Source of the DNA: Lineus longissimus
Lineage: Eukaryota > Nemertea > Pilidiophora > Heteronemertea > Lineidae
NCBI RefSeq assembly: GCF_910592395.1
Contig: NC_088308.1
Coordinates: forward strand, 3,598,001-3,658,000
Direction of reading: 5' to 3'
Length of the DNA stretch: 60,000 bases
Shown here piece after piece: positions 24,091 through 34,901 of this stretch (positions are counted from its first letter, which is position 1; every line of letters begins with the position of its first letter). A program made the translations under genes and the position numbers. The notes beneath the pieces are model-generated. The model saw only the letters and a list, made by a program, of their open reading frames with translations, did no database searches and was not told where the DNA came from.

Positions 24091-24884
24091 AATGTTCCTT
24101 CAATCCTTTATTTTAAAATGTGAACGACAAGTTAGACCTCCCTCACAATTTCAACAATCTGGACTCACCATCATCCTGTAAGTTATCGAAAATGACCGAT
24201 GAGATTGAAAGAGACAGACCCAATAGTTCCTACCGGCCCTGATATCATCAGTAATCCGGATGCATCGGGATGTTCCTTTTATTAGAAGCCAAGTGTCTGT
24301 GACTGCCCACTTATCCTGCCACTGCCAATTATCGACTGACCATTACTATTTTCACCATCAGTGCACCATTTGATACAGTCGGGCACATTTTAATTGCACT
24401 GGTACATAGGGCTCAAGGACAGAAACCTACATTCCTGTTCGAATCTACTATAGTCTTTGAACAACTCAAGCTATTGGCTTCCTTTTTCTTACGTCATACA
24501 CAATATTGCTAGTTGGCCGATTTGTGCATTATTGGCTCACAATTATGTGTTGATTCTACGTCTTGTTTTACTTTTGGTAAGACCCTTACAACATTGGTAA
24601 ACTCTGAGCAACAGGTATCCCAGGATCGGCATTTCTGCTGATATTATGGTACCTGTCTATACAAACTGAAAGCTGTGGTTAAGCAAACATTGGGTGCTCT
24701 TTGCTATTTTGTTCTAACCAAGTGCTTCTTCACCCATTTCAGAACATTTCTGTATCACTATCACGATCTCTCTACCACGATACCCACCCACGAGATGCTC
24801 CGTCATGGCATTACGGAACTACCATGCTAGTTTTGCACAAGGTTTCCAACAAGGTGCAGAATGCAGGCAAGCCTGTTCAATATA

Positions 24885-25069
24885 CTGGAGAACCTCTCTA
24901 TCAAGGACAACTTTACCATGGGACTGACAAGTACTATCCTTCTAGAGAGGTGTCCTGATTAGAGAGATCAAATTCAATGGCAAAAACCAATTTGTGACCA
25001 AAACTAGTGTCCTTTTAAAGAGAGAGGCTGTTCTTATTAGAGAGGTGTCCGCTAAGGGAGGTTCCACTG
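24885..25069. mobile_element. MITE, CAGTAGAACC family, about 185 bp
   Basis: The left end reads CTGGAGAACCTCTCTATCAA. The right end is its approximate inverse, GGGAGGTTCCACTG, with inner AGAGAGGTGTCC blocks. The middle (GACTGACAAGTACTATCCTT, GACCAAAACTAGTGTCCTT) matches the element at 28,755. There is no ORF, so it is a non-autonomous DNA transposon remnant; TA flanks the left side. Confidence 0.75.
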
Positions 25070-25784
25070 TCGTCTCATTAGCTCTGAAATTGGTCATTTG
25101 TAGTCAAGAATTGCCTTCTTGCCATTTGACATGTTTGAATGAGATCTCAGAGGTCACATTTGACACGTGGAGCAAATCATTTTGACAGTGCCATTGCACT
25201 TAGAATAATGACACTGTTGATGAGTTTGAGTACCTCTGCCATTTTGTCTGTTGTACGTGACTCTGTTATATACAGGGTGGTGCAAAAAGTATTCTTGTTT
25301 TTTTCGTAAATCGCACTAGATCTACATGTAGCAACATCTTTGTAACATGAATAAGAAATCTCTTTGAGACACAAAAAGTACTGCCTCCTCAATTCCACTG
25401 CCTTCGTCCAAGCGCTAAATGAGAATCGACAAGCGAATCGCCACCCCACATGAGTGATCCTTAATTAAATAACAAATTGAATCAGCACTGACCACAATAT
25501 AATTTGCATAGCCCAAGGAGAGGCCGGTCACAGGACTAATTAGAACAGCCATAATTTACTCCCGTGAATACTCAGAATGACAAACAGTTGGTAATTTGAC
25601 CAGGTGTTCGTTTACCTTGGTGAAGTAAAATATCGAGGGTGCATGACAATACATTTTATACTTTTATTAACCAGTGAATCATGAAAGAAGAATTTGTAAC
25701 CTATATTTTCCAATTATCCATATTTCAGGGTGCCAGCCAGAAAGAAATATAGCATGAGCGTCACAAGGGTTTCCAAAGGAGTAC

Positions 25785-25804
25785 GGGGGGGGGGGGGGGG
25801 GGGG
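25785..25804. repeat. Poly-G tract (G20)
   Basis: Twenty consecutive G residues. It could form a G-quadruplex and is a typical site for sequencing slippage, so the exact length is uncertain. Confidence 0.9.
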
Positions 25805-26320
25805 AGTAATTCATTGCCAATTTCAAAGATAACGTTCAGCACTCATGATTTGGGGGGCAAATGCCAACATAAACTTACTAAAAATGTCAAAAGTCAATGC
25901 ACAAAACCATTAATTTCGGCAACGAATGCAGAATTTATTCTACGCCATAGCTGTACATGTATATGAAAAAAAGATCTATTGGCTTCACGAACACCACCTG
26001 CAGTATTTGATGAACTGACCTTGACTTTGGTCCATGTTTTTATTGGTTTTGGTCCAATGGAACCCTGTGGATGTTATCGATTTTGTGCCAATGATTACGG
26101 AGTCTTTTGTCATTATTAGCTTTGATGGGAATCATGATTGACACGCTATTACCTTTTGAAAAGTTAGTCGTTCGTGTAAATGCACAGGAATGAGTTATAA
26201 TGGAGGAAATCGTACTATTTTCATTTATGACACATCAAGCCAGCACTAAAACTATGTCAGAGTTCTTGCGCAACAGAGGAGTGAAAGATACAGAAAGCGA
26301 TTGTGAAAATCATGACTTAC

Positions 26321-26378
26321 CTGTTTCTGATAGTTTTACCAGCTTGATTCCTTCACTTGAAAAGTAATCCACTTTTAT
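26321..26378 (-). other. Orphan exon-like segment
   Basis: On the minus strand, a good acceptor (GGCTGTCCTTTCAG) and a good donor (ACAG|GTAAGTC) bound 58 bases. They are open in one frame, reading IKVDYFSSEGIKLVKLSETG, with phase 0 in and phase 1 out. It could be a 5' exon of the EGFR-ligand gene 8.5 kb downstream, an exon of an unrecognised gene, or chance. No start codon is inside it. Confidence 0.3.
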
Positions 26379-28754
26379 CTGAAAGGACAGCCAACGCAAT
26401 ACTGTCAATAGGGTGTTAAAGATTCACTGCTTAGGGCTCTGTCTCAACCCACATCATGTACTTGTGGTACAAAGTGATGTCTCCCAAGTGTTATCCACTA
26501 AGTGACTTTTCGACCAGATGTGGGCAGATGAAACAGGAAGGTTTCTGGGGACGACATTGGCAGCACTGGGCAGAGAGACAAGCTGACAATGAGGGGGCTC
26601 CCACACTGTAACCGCGACTCCCTCAGCATATACAGAACCACAGAGTCACTAGACCAACAAACTCAATGCGCACCCAACGAGAGTAGCACACAAGGTCCTG
26701 ATGATGTAACACTCCTCAGAGAGAGTGCTGCGACCTCAAATCATGATCGCATGTGACAAAAATCGCTCCTTTGTGGTGATCATAGCAGGTGCATGTAACA
26801 ATTAAACCCGGCGATTCTATTTTACCACCAGACAAGAGATCTTTCTCACACATAGCAGCAACTATAATCAAAGGTCGCAACGACAAAAATTGCAAGTTTG
26901 CACACTCCTAGAAAACTGAATGTAGCCTCCACCAGTAAACCTGAATGAACCAACAAAAACTTACCATGCAAGACCAAGAGAAAATCCAATAATTTATTGA
27001 ACTCTCTGTAGTAGTAGCCTAGTAATGACTGTCATAACTTGCCGACTGTCAGAGCACAATATGCAAATGTCCGTGTAGCACCATAATCCCCTCTTGATGA
27101 GTTACACAACGACGCAGACTAATTATTGATCTGCCGCGGCTAGTTTCAAGGTATATTTTCGCAATCTAGCAGGAAATAGACATGACATGTGTACCATCAT
27201 CATCAAGTTGTAAAAGTATTAATGCGATTCTGGCACCAGGGGTGATAGCCAACTCTTCGCTTGGGAGGAAAGAGGAGGAGATTACAGTGCCTGTATATCA
27301 TGAATTTCATCATGATTTGGCAACTGAGTTGGCTTTAAAATTTGGTGGGAATCAGGATGAGCAGTGGATGTTCAGATTTGGTCAAGGAAAACAGGACGGG
27401 GCCTTTACGGGCAGTTCGGGACATGCACTCAATTTTGTTTCCTACCTTTCTGACAATGAATCCAATAGTGCTGCCAATCACAAGCCAGACGTGACCAGTG
27501 CAGTTTGCCTGATAGTAGTGTGTACTGACCACAGGTATGTGTGGCAAATCATGCAGTAAGATAAGGCAAGATCTCACCTTCCGGGCTTTTCACAGTACAA
27601 GCAAATAGATAGATTGATTTCACAGCCATGTTAACCCATGTTAACCCACCGGTCTGAGACTTTTGCAAAATATACCAAGACTAAATTGAGAGTTTGAGTA
27701 TGAAGTAGAACACCCAAGTAACCAGACATGAACTAAAGTAGCGCTGGCCAGCAGGGTCACCATGCTCATTAAAAAGGTGGATTTGACACCCCAAAAGTAG
27801 GTCACCTTGAGCTAAATATCTCATGTCAGAGGAATCTTATATATTTAGGAAACTAGCGCCTTTATAGACACACAAAGGTCACGTTGAATGAGGAACGATT
27901 ACTCGGCCTACGTCTAAAAGCAAACAGAATATTCATCGACCAGTTTGTTTGTTGTCAACATGTGATATCACTAGTCTAATTAATTACCACCCCCATATGG
28001 AACATTCACACAGTCATCAATCAATTGTTACTATCAGTATCAGTACATTATTAAGTGGACTAATGGCGATACTGTATACTGAGATATTTTCACAGGCTTT
28101 ATATTTTCACGGATTTCGCGAATATAGACCTCGTTCAAATAAGCATGATGGAATAAGATATCAATCAAATAAGACATAAGTACATTTGAAGGCCTATCCT
28201 ATCCTCTGACTATATTTAGTCATCTTGAGCGTCATGTAGACAGGTTATAAGTGGACTCCCTAGGGCAGGAACAGATTCATATTGGGACTAAAACTGATGT
28301 ATGATGTGGGCGGACTCGACATTTAAGGCCAAGTAGGCCCACTCAAAAATGATATTTGCCTTCGAACATTTTGAACTACTGAACATTCGAATTTCAATTT
28401 GCCGATAATGAGAAAGAATTTCTGAAATTTGGAATATGTCATCCAGAAACTGAAGAGTGAGGCTACACTAAATCTGAATATTGTTCATCTAAAACTGTTG
28501 CAAGGGTATTCATTATAAATTCACAGCATGCTATCATAAGCAAATAACTCACAAGTTGGCCTCATCGTAGGCCCTACATGATGTGCCAGACAGCGTTTGA
28601 TAACATTTTCTTGTAAGATTTAGCAATTAGGAGAATTCCTTTCAAGCTGGGCCTAATAGTCAATATGGCTCAGAGTGAACTTTGCAAATCAAAACACAGA
28701 GCAAATGTTTTGCAATGCATGGTATTCCACGCATTTAGACCAGGAGTGAATATA

Positions 28755-28933
28755 CAGTAGAACCTCTCTATTAAGGACACCCTCCTCAGGACTGACAAGT
28801 GATATCCTTAAAAGAGAGTTGTCCTGATAAGAGAGGTCAAATTGCAGGTAATCAACCATATTGGGACCAAAACTAGTGTCCTTGATAGAGAAGGTTTCCT
28901 TTATAGAGAGGTGTCCACTAAGAGATTCCACTG
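28755..28933. mobile_element. MITE, CAGTAGAACC family, about 179 bp
   Basis: The left terminus is CAGTAGAACCTCTCTATTAA. The right terminus is its imperfect inverse, AGAGATTCCACTG. The element follows a TA, and the right flank CA looks like a mutated TA. The internal sequence is shared with 24,885-25,069. There is no coding capacity. Confidence 0.8.
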
Positions 28934-29545
28934 CACTGTTCAGTGTGTATTGACTATTGTGTAGACGCTATTAAGCCGGATGAATGAAGAAGGGCGCCTG
29001 TACAAAAGGCCAATATATATAATGTGTAATAGGCTACTGTTAAAGAAACGCACCAAAACCCCGGACCAAAATCGGCTAAAGAGCGTCTACACAGTAATTG
29101 ATCAGTAAGGGTCTACATAGTAGGCCTATACAATGGTATAGTGTGTATAACAAAAGTTAGTTGCAGTTTCTCACTGCTCCCGATTTTTTCACCGAGGATT
29201 CACAAACGATTTAACTTACTTGTGTAATGTTGTCTCCCCGCAGATTAATGATATTGAATTGATAAAATGACAGCGTCAGGAAAAGTTCGGAAAGTATGTA
29301 AAAGTTTCCGTACTTAAAATGACATTTCTAAATCGGCCATATTAAGGGGAGCAGCAGTTATTTTGACCTACTAAAAATGGTAGCTCAAAAATACATTTAG
29401 AAAAAAAAACAGCGCTGCATAAATCGACAGTGATTGTAATTAATTGATAAAATATACGAAATAATTCCATTATCTACAAGTAAAGAACAAAAATTATTGC
29501 TTGTGCTACCTTCATCAACTACCAAATACTGCACGATCCCTCTAA

Positions 29546-30255
29546 GGTCTCGTTAGGGAGTTTTTCCCAAATGTACGCGATGATGACGTGCCCCATTAAC
29601 AGGACATAACATCTATTTTAAAATGCGTTTCCAAAGTGAATGCATGAGGACAACCCATTTGTGTCGTATATCACTGGAAACGCCCGATTCCCCTGATTCT
29701 GCAGGATGTTAAATCGGGCATTTTATTTCTTTAAATAAATCATAAGCGTCGCATTTGCTCCTAGCTCTGTTCGCCATCCCAAATGGCAATATTGCCAATT
29801 GGGCCGAACATTCACGAAAAACCTCAAATATTATACATTTCTTCCTGAATAATTCTTACAGAGACCATTCTCCCATGAAAGACAGTTGCTTACGCTACAC
29901 AAAAATCAAAAAAATCGAGGGTCAACCATTGAACTTTTGAGATATGTTGAATTTTGCACAAATCAGCGAAAAACGCACCAACTGGCACTGGACGGCATTT
30001 CAACACGGGGCCGACGCACATCCCATGTTCAGTGTACACACACGTCGGCAACAACAGTGTAAATGAGCAGTTTCTAGTTAATCGCCTATTGAGTAGCGCT
30101 CTAGGTTTCATAAACTCAAAAAAAACATGTATTTGCCAAAACAACTGCTGAATCAACGCTGACGTACTGTAAGGACCGAGAAATCAATGATTTTAGGAAC
30201 TACGGTTAGGGCTTGGCCGCGCATGAATAACAAAAAAAAACTCCCTAATGAGACC
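29546..30255. mobile_element. Non-autonomous PIF/Harbinger-like element, 710 bp
   Basis: The left end is GGTCTCGTTAGGGAGTTTTT. The right end is its inverse with one mismatch in 20, AAAAACTCCCTAATGAGACC. Both ends are flanked by TAA (29543-29545 and 30256-30258). A 3-bp TWA target duplication with termini beginning GG is the hallmark of PIF/Harbinger transposons. The interior has no transposase ORF, so it would be mobilised in trans. Confidence 0.72.
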
Positions 30256-31113
30256 TAAGGCGGAGCACATTTATTAGTTACTTAATGGATTGAAAGGTGG
30301 CGACAGCTGTCAGGCGCTCCCAGATTTTGCGCTGTGTTTCATGTCTTGGACAAGTCACTTGTCTTTCCTATGACCTCTCATTGATTGGCCCGGGTTTGTT
30401 CGTGTTTGAGGTTTCTCATACCTTTTTTCGACAATACAAAAGACAACTAGCTAGTCAATGACTTTTTCTTGCTTGTATTCCCTAAACAAAGAGAGAAAGC
30501 AACAATGTGCCGCCACCCCTCTCATTCCCTGTGACTCAAATCTTACGAAAATGCGGCTAAAACCGGCTTTTAGTACCTCAAACCATGTACTGTGTACAGT
30601 ACTTATTGTTCAGAATCAATGCACTTAGACACTGAATAGGTCAAGGTTGAGGCTAGCTCTTTGTCATAAAACATGGTTGACGAGGCACTCAATTTCTACA
30701 TTTTTTGATCAAACTTTGCACCCCGTTTATTCGATACATCCCGCTATTTGGCCCATTTCGTCAATAGAATAGGTAAAGGTTTGTCTATAGTACCTAACAA
30801 TGTCCGAAATTCCCATATCATGATTGTGGTTGAGTGGTCTGCTATTGTTATATGTTAGTGTTAAAAGATCACGAACTCGTTTCGGTTCACCACTCGCCCA
30901 CTGATCAGAGTGCATGCATGCATGCATACACCAACACTGACCATCCTACTGGAGTAATGCTGCATGGATGCATACATTGCGCATTGCATGTAAAGTTATG
31001 TTCGCCCACCCAGTCGATAGACATCACCGCGTCCAGTCACATATGGCCCACTGACTGTGTGTGAGCCAAAACACTGACACGCGCATCACACACAGCCTCC
31101 CAGTTCCTTTTTT

Positions 31114-31239
31114 ATTGGCTTCCGACTCCGTCTCAAGGTCAAGGCCATGCAAGACTGCTCACCACCCAGTCCCAGGCCCAGCGCCTTGGCCATATCTACG
31201 GCTTCCTTCGACTGGTGCGATGATGTCTCTTCACCCAAT
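31114..31239 (+). promoter_or_regulatory. Possible erlin promoter region with CCAAT motifs
   Basis: An inverted CCAAT (ATTGG, 31114-31118) and a direct CCAAT (31235-31239) lie 235-360 bp upstream of the erlin ATG, in a locally more GC-rich stretch. The position fits a housekeeping promoter with a short non-coding first exon, but no TATA box or defined start is visible. Confidence 0.3.
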
Positions 31240-31474
31240 CAGGAAGTTGCACATCAATTATGCGGTCTAGTGGTCATGGGGAAAAGTGCCTGAAAGCTGA
31301 ATATGGATGGAATTTATCTGCAGTAGTTGGTGACTCGACCAAGATCACATATGAAACTAATCAAGTAGAGGGGTTGAAGGCATTGCTCACAAGAAACTTG
31401 GAGAGTAATGGTGTAGTTTTCATAGATACTTGTCCATTACAAAACTATTTATTTCTTTGTGTCCAGTTTCAGTT

Positions 31475-31562
31475 ATGGCAGTACCAGTGGGACCTGTGAT
31501 AGCAGTTGTGTTTGCTCTTCTTGGTTTTATGCTCAACTTCTCCTTGCATCGTATTGAAGAAG
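31475..31562 (+). CDS. erlin: Erlin coding exon 1: N-terminal membrane anchor
   Basis: Encodes [20 protein letters not shown] and then NFSLHRIEE, leaving in phase 1 (GAAG|GTATGT). The ATG is four bases after a TTTCAG, which suggests an intron in the 5' UTR. Confidence 0.9.
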
Positions 31563-34500
31563 GTATGTTCCTGGGATCAGAGGTATTCATCGATTTGAAC
31601 TGAAACAAACTGTTTGAAAACCTGTACGACTGAAAGGCATACTTTTTGTTGAAACCCAGTAGACCCCAATAATCAATACACTGTGCATGTACGAAGATAT
31701 TTGTATAACGGTTCACAGTATCACACTCTGAGAGACCTCCTTTTCTGTTTAATAAGGAAGTCTATTTTGTTCCTTTAGAAGCTCATAGTAATTAAAGTCA
31801 CTTAGTCAGTGGCTCCTGCCAACATTTTCAGTCAGTATTTGAGGCAAAAGTCTACAGTAGATTTTTGCTCCCTATTCTTGCAACATGTTTACTGGAAAGT
31901 GCTGACTTGGACCTAAATATATCTATTGTTTCTGGTTTTGTTTACAGGTCATGTTGGTGTGTACTATAGGGGTGGAGCCTTGCTCACTGGAACCACGGGG
32001 CCTGGCTTTCACATCATGTTTCCATTCATAACAACATTTAGATCTGTGCAGACGACACTCCAAACAGACGAAGTTAAAAACGTCCCTTGTGGCACCAGGT
32101 AAGTTGGGATAAATTGCGTCTTATGAAGACAAAAATAAAGATGATAAGAATTCCCTTTATTTTTCTTGTGGCAATCTTTTGAGGTGGAGGATTCTTCTGC
32201 TTGTGATTTTGTCCTAAAAAAAACCAACTGGATGAGTGGAAATTACAGTCAACAACACAGGATTTCTCTACATACAACAAGTTGTTATAAGGATGATTAA
32301 TTATTACAATCCAGAAAGATGTGCATTCAAATATAGATAACAAATCGAATGTCTTGCTAATGTTGTGTTTATCAATTTCAGTGGTGGTGTTGTTATCTAC
32401 TTTGATAGAATAGAAGTTGTAAACTTGTTGAATTCAAATACTGGTAGGTCACATTCAACTACTACAAATACTGTGAACTACTTTCCAATCAAATCAAAGT
32501 CGCAGTAAGGCTGATTAGATCACAACTCAATAGATTCTATTCAGGCTCAAGCAAACCACATGTTGAGGTCTTACTGCCAAATATCCTGTTGAGTGCATAC
32601 AATGTAGAATAAGCTGTTATTCACCAATAATCATCACTAATGTTTACTGCAATTGATTTCTTCCAGTTTACGATATTGTGAAAAACTACACTGCTGATTA
32701 TGATCGTACATTGATTTATAACAAAATCCACCACGAGTTGAATCAATTCTGCAGTGTCCATTCCCTACATGAGGTCTATATTGATTTGTTTGGTAAGTAT
32801 CAAGTGAAGAATATCAAGAAATCATGTATCAGCAAGAAAGATCAAACATTTTTTGGGGGGATTTATTAGTGAATCATGACAAAGTCAGCTGCTGTTGCTT
32901 CATACAGGGATGTAACGTTTTGATTTCTTGAGGATTTCCTTTTTTTCCTCTTGAAAAGGGTTTAATTTGAGAGCAGAATTGGAACAATATATGCCTCATC
33001 TCGCCGTAAAACTCGAAATTGTACCAAAGACTGCACTTGCATTGAAAGAAAAGCAAATAAGCAGCAGGGACTTATAAAAGGCTTCCGTTTGAATTTTCTT
33101 CCTTCGTTTCCAGATCAAATAGATGAAAACCTCAAGAAATCTCTTCAGTTAGATTTAACAGATATGGCGCCTGGACTATTCATCCAAGCAGTAAGAGTGA
33201 CTAAGCCAAAGATTCCAGAATCGATCCGCAAAAACTATGAAAGCATGTAAGTGTCGCAGCCATCTTTCAAAATGCATCTACATTTGTTGTAGCTTATTAT
33301 GTATTTTCAGTAAATTTGAGCAAATCTATGCACTGGTATATTTTCTGTTTGAAAATTCCTAACTGATTTAAAATCTTTGTCTTTCTAGGGAGGGTGAGAA
33401 ATCCAAGTTGTTGATCACAGTTGAGCGACAGAAGGTTGTTGAGAAGGAGGCGGAGACCGAGAGGAAGAAAGCTGTCATTGGTACGGTGCAGTGATTCATC
33501 TTGTTGGTGTAACAGCAATTCTTTCCATGAACATATGAAGAAGATGACATGTCAGTTACCTCACTCAGTGATTAAATGACAAACAGTATTTATATGAAGG
33601 CGGTGCATGCTGGTGCAAAGATCTTGCTTTCATAGCAAGATCTTCAAATTGGTTGAATACTTTGAACTGTTCTAACCCTTTAGCATGATTATATTATTGT
33701 CACCTACATTAAGGCCAGTATTAGCTTCAGAAAATATGTTAGTTTATTGCTGTAATTACATCGTTAAGTACTCATTATTCTAATGCTATGACTTGCTTCA
33801 TGAAGACGAAAGTGATGAATATTTTTCTCCTCCTAAATTTCAGAGGCTGAAAAAGCGGCTCAAGTGTCTAAAATTCAGTGGGGCCAGAAAATCATGGAGA
33901 AAGAATCGCAGAGGAAAATATCAGAAATTGAAGGTAAATATTGTGTTATTATTGCAAGAAGATGCCACCTGTGCAGTTATAAGTTGGAAATCACCAGTTG
34001 GTCTTTTTAATACAGGGATGTCTGCTTTGGAGGTCCACTGTAGTTGTTAGTCGTACTATTGTAATCTTGTGATTTTGTGATCTTACAGTTGTCTGTGTGG
34101 AGAGAAAATATTGTCAAAATATGTGTCATGACTAAAGTTTATTGTCTTTGTTTCCAGATATGACCCATTTAGCGAAAGAGAAGGCGATGGCCGATGCAGA
34201 ATATTATAAGGCTCACAGAGTAGCAGAAGCTAATAAAGTGAGTACTGGCTGTTCGATTTCTCCTATACAGTAGCACTTTTCCAGGGACATACCCTTGCCC
34301 TTAGCATCGCCTGCCTTTCCAAGGCAAGGTGTGTTGAGAAACAACTGCTACTAAGACTCATTCACTGCTCAAATTGTAATGGGATATAACCGAGTGGTTC
34401 GCAAAGGATTCAAACCCATGACTTCTATGAATAACCTCTTTGCCACTGCCCCAGCTTCTTTATTCAGATTCCCTTTGTCCTCTCTTTCCAGGTGACACTA

Positions 34501-34901
34501 ACAAAGGAGTACCTGGAACTAAGGAAATACGAAGCCATAGCTGCCAATAACAAAATATACTTCGGTGCTGATATTCCTAAAATGTTTCTTGATCCATCCA
34601 TGGGACATGTCCCAGTGATAACGAAAGAAAAGGTATGTTTTCATGGTTGGATAATTGCACTCAATAAGACGTTGTGAAGATAAAATAGTGGAAATCCAAA
34701 AGACATCACAAACGACGTGGCTGTGTTGCCTTTCATGACGCCATCCGCCATTATCTCATGTAAGTCATCAATAGCCGAGAGACTATGAGACCATAGTATT
34801 TTTTTAAAGCAGAGAGACAGAATGCGTAAGTCATGTTGTCCTAAGGTACCTTAACATCTTGCCTTTTCTTTCAGCCTTCAAAAGAAACAGTGAAGCAGTA
34901 G
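31475..34901 (+). CDS. erlin: Erlin (ER lipid-raft SPFH protein), 10 exons, 329 aa
   Basis: Exons: 31475-31562, 31948-32098, 32382-32443, 32667-32792, 33114-33246, 33389-33480, 33844-33933, 34158-34237, 34492-34632, 34875-34901. All introns are GT-AG and in frame. Residues about 7-23 form a single N-terminal membrane anchor. An SPFH/prohibitin domain follows (about 25-200: [52 protein letters not shown]). A charged coiled coil covers about 187-250 ([20 protein letters not shown]). N107-Y-T matches the glycosylated Asn of vertebrate erlins. Erlins assemble into large ER-luminal complexes that bind cholesterol and route activated IP3 receptors to ERAD through RNF170. Length is close to the usual 340-348; the C-terminal tail is shorter and divergent. 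Confidence 0.97.
31948..32098 (+). CDS. erlin: Erlin coding exon 2: start of SPFH domain
   Basis: A 151-bp exon encoding [20 protein letters not shown] through [10 protein letters not shown]. This is the most conserved erlin segment. Acceptor TTTACAG, donor CCAG|GTAAGT. Confidence 0.95.
32382..32443 (+). CDS. erlin: Erlin coding exon 3
   Basis: A 62-bp exon encoding [21 protein letters not shown]. Phase 2 in, phase 1 out (ACTG|GTAGGT). Confidence 0.95.
32667..32792 (+). CDS. erlin: Erlin coding exon 4, with conserved N-glycosylation site
   Basis: A 126-bp exon encoding [16 protein letters not shown] and [19 protein letters not shown]. It carries the N-Y-T sequon (N107). Donor TTTG|GTAAGT. 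Confidence 0.95.
33114..33246 (+). CDS. erlin: Erlin coding exon 5
   Basis: A 133-bp exon encoding [20 protein letters not shown] and the conserved [20 protein letters not shown]. Acceptor TTTCCAG, donor GCAT|GTAAGT. Confidence 0.95.
33389..33480 (+). CDS. erlin: Erlin coding exon 6: coiled coil
   Basis: A 92-bp exon encoding [15 protein letters not shown] and [15 protein letters not shown], the start of the coiled coil. Acceptor CTTTCTAG, donor ATTG|GTACGG. Confidence 0.94.
33481..33843 (+). other. Erlin intron 6 with hairpin
   Basis: A 363-bp intron. It contains a perfect 11-bp inverted repeat AAGATCTTGCT/AGCAAGATCTT at 33618-33644 with a 5-base loop. No other feature is seen. The other erlin introns (31563-31947, 32099-32381, 32444-32666, 32793-33113, 33247-33388, 33934-34157, 34238-34491, 34633-34874) show only splice sites. 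Confidence 0.7.
33844..33933 (+). CDS. erlin: Erlin coding exon 7: coiled coil
   Basis: A 90-bp exon encoding [20 protein letters not shown] and [10 protein letters not shown]. Donor GAAG|GTAAAT. Confidence 0.94.
34158..34237 (+). CDS. erlin: Erlin coding exon 8
   Basis: An 80-bp exon encoding [20 protein letters not shown] and RVAEANK. Phase 0 out (AAA|GTGAGT). Confidence 0.94.
34492..34632 (+). CDS. erlin: Erlin coding exon 9
   Basis: A 141-bp exon (47 codons) encoding [36 protein letters not shown] and [11 protein letters not shown]. The first part is erlin-typical; the last part departs from the vertebrate tail. Confidence 0.93.
34875..34901 (+). CDS. erlin: Erlin coding exon 10: C-terminus and stop
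   Basis: Eight codons, PSKETVKQ, then TAG, after the acceptor TTTCTTTCAG. The frame is continuous with exon 9. Confidence 0.85.
   Translation, partial: PSKETVKQ

Larger units (their letters stand above)
17822..31474. other. Intergenic region between EGFR ligand and erlin, no gene recognised
   Basis: About 13.6 kb between the 5' end of the minus-strand EGFR ligand and the plus-strand erlin start codon. Only short ORFs without domains are seen. It carries the mobile elements, tandem repeats, simple repeats and orphan exon candidate listed separately, and probably the promoters of both flanking genes. Confidence 0.6.

Noticed and set aside
25730-25966. 78-aa ORF with a poly-glycine run
   Set aside because: The glycines come from the G20 tract; not a coding signal.
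27182-27559. 125-aa plus-strand ORF
   Set aside because: Looks fairly protein-like in composition but matches no family I know and shows no splice or promoter support.
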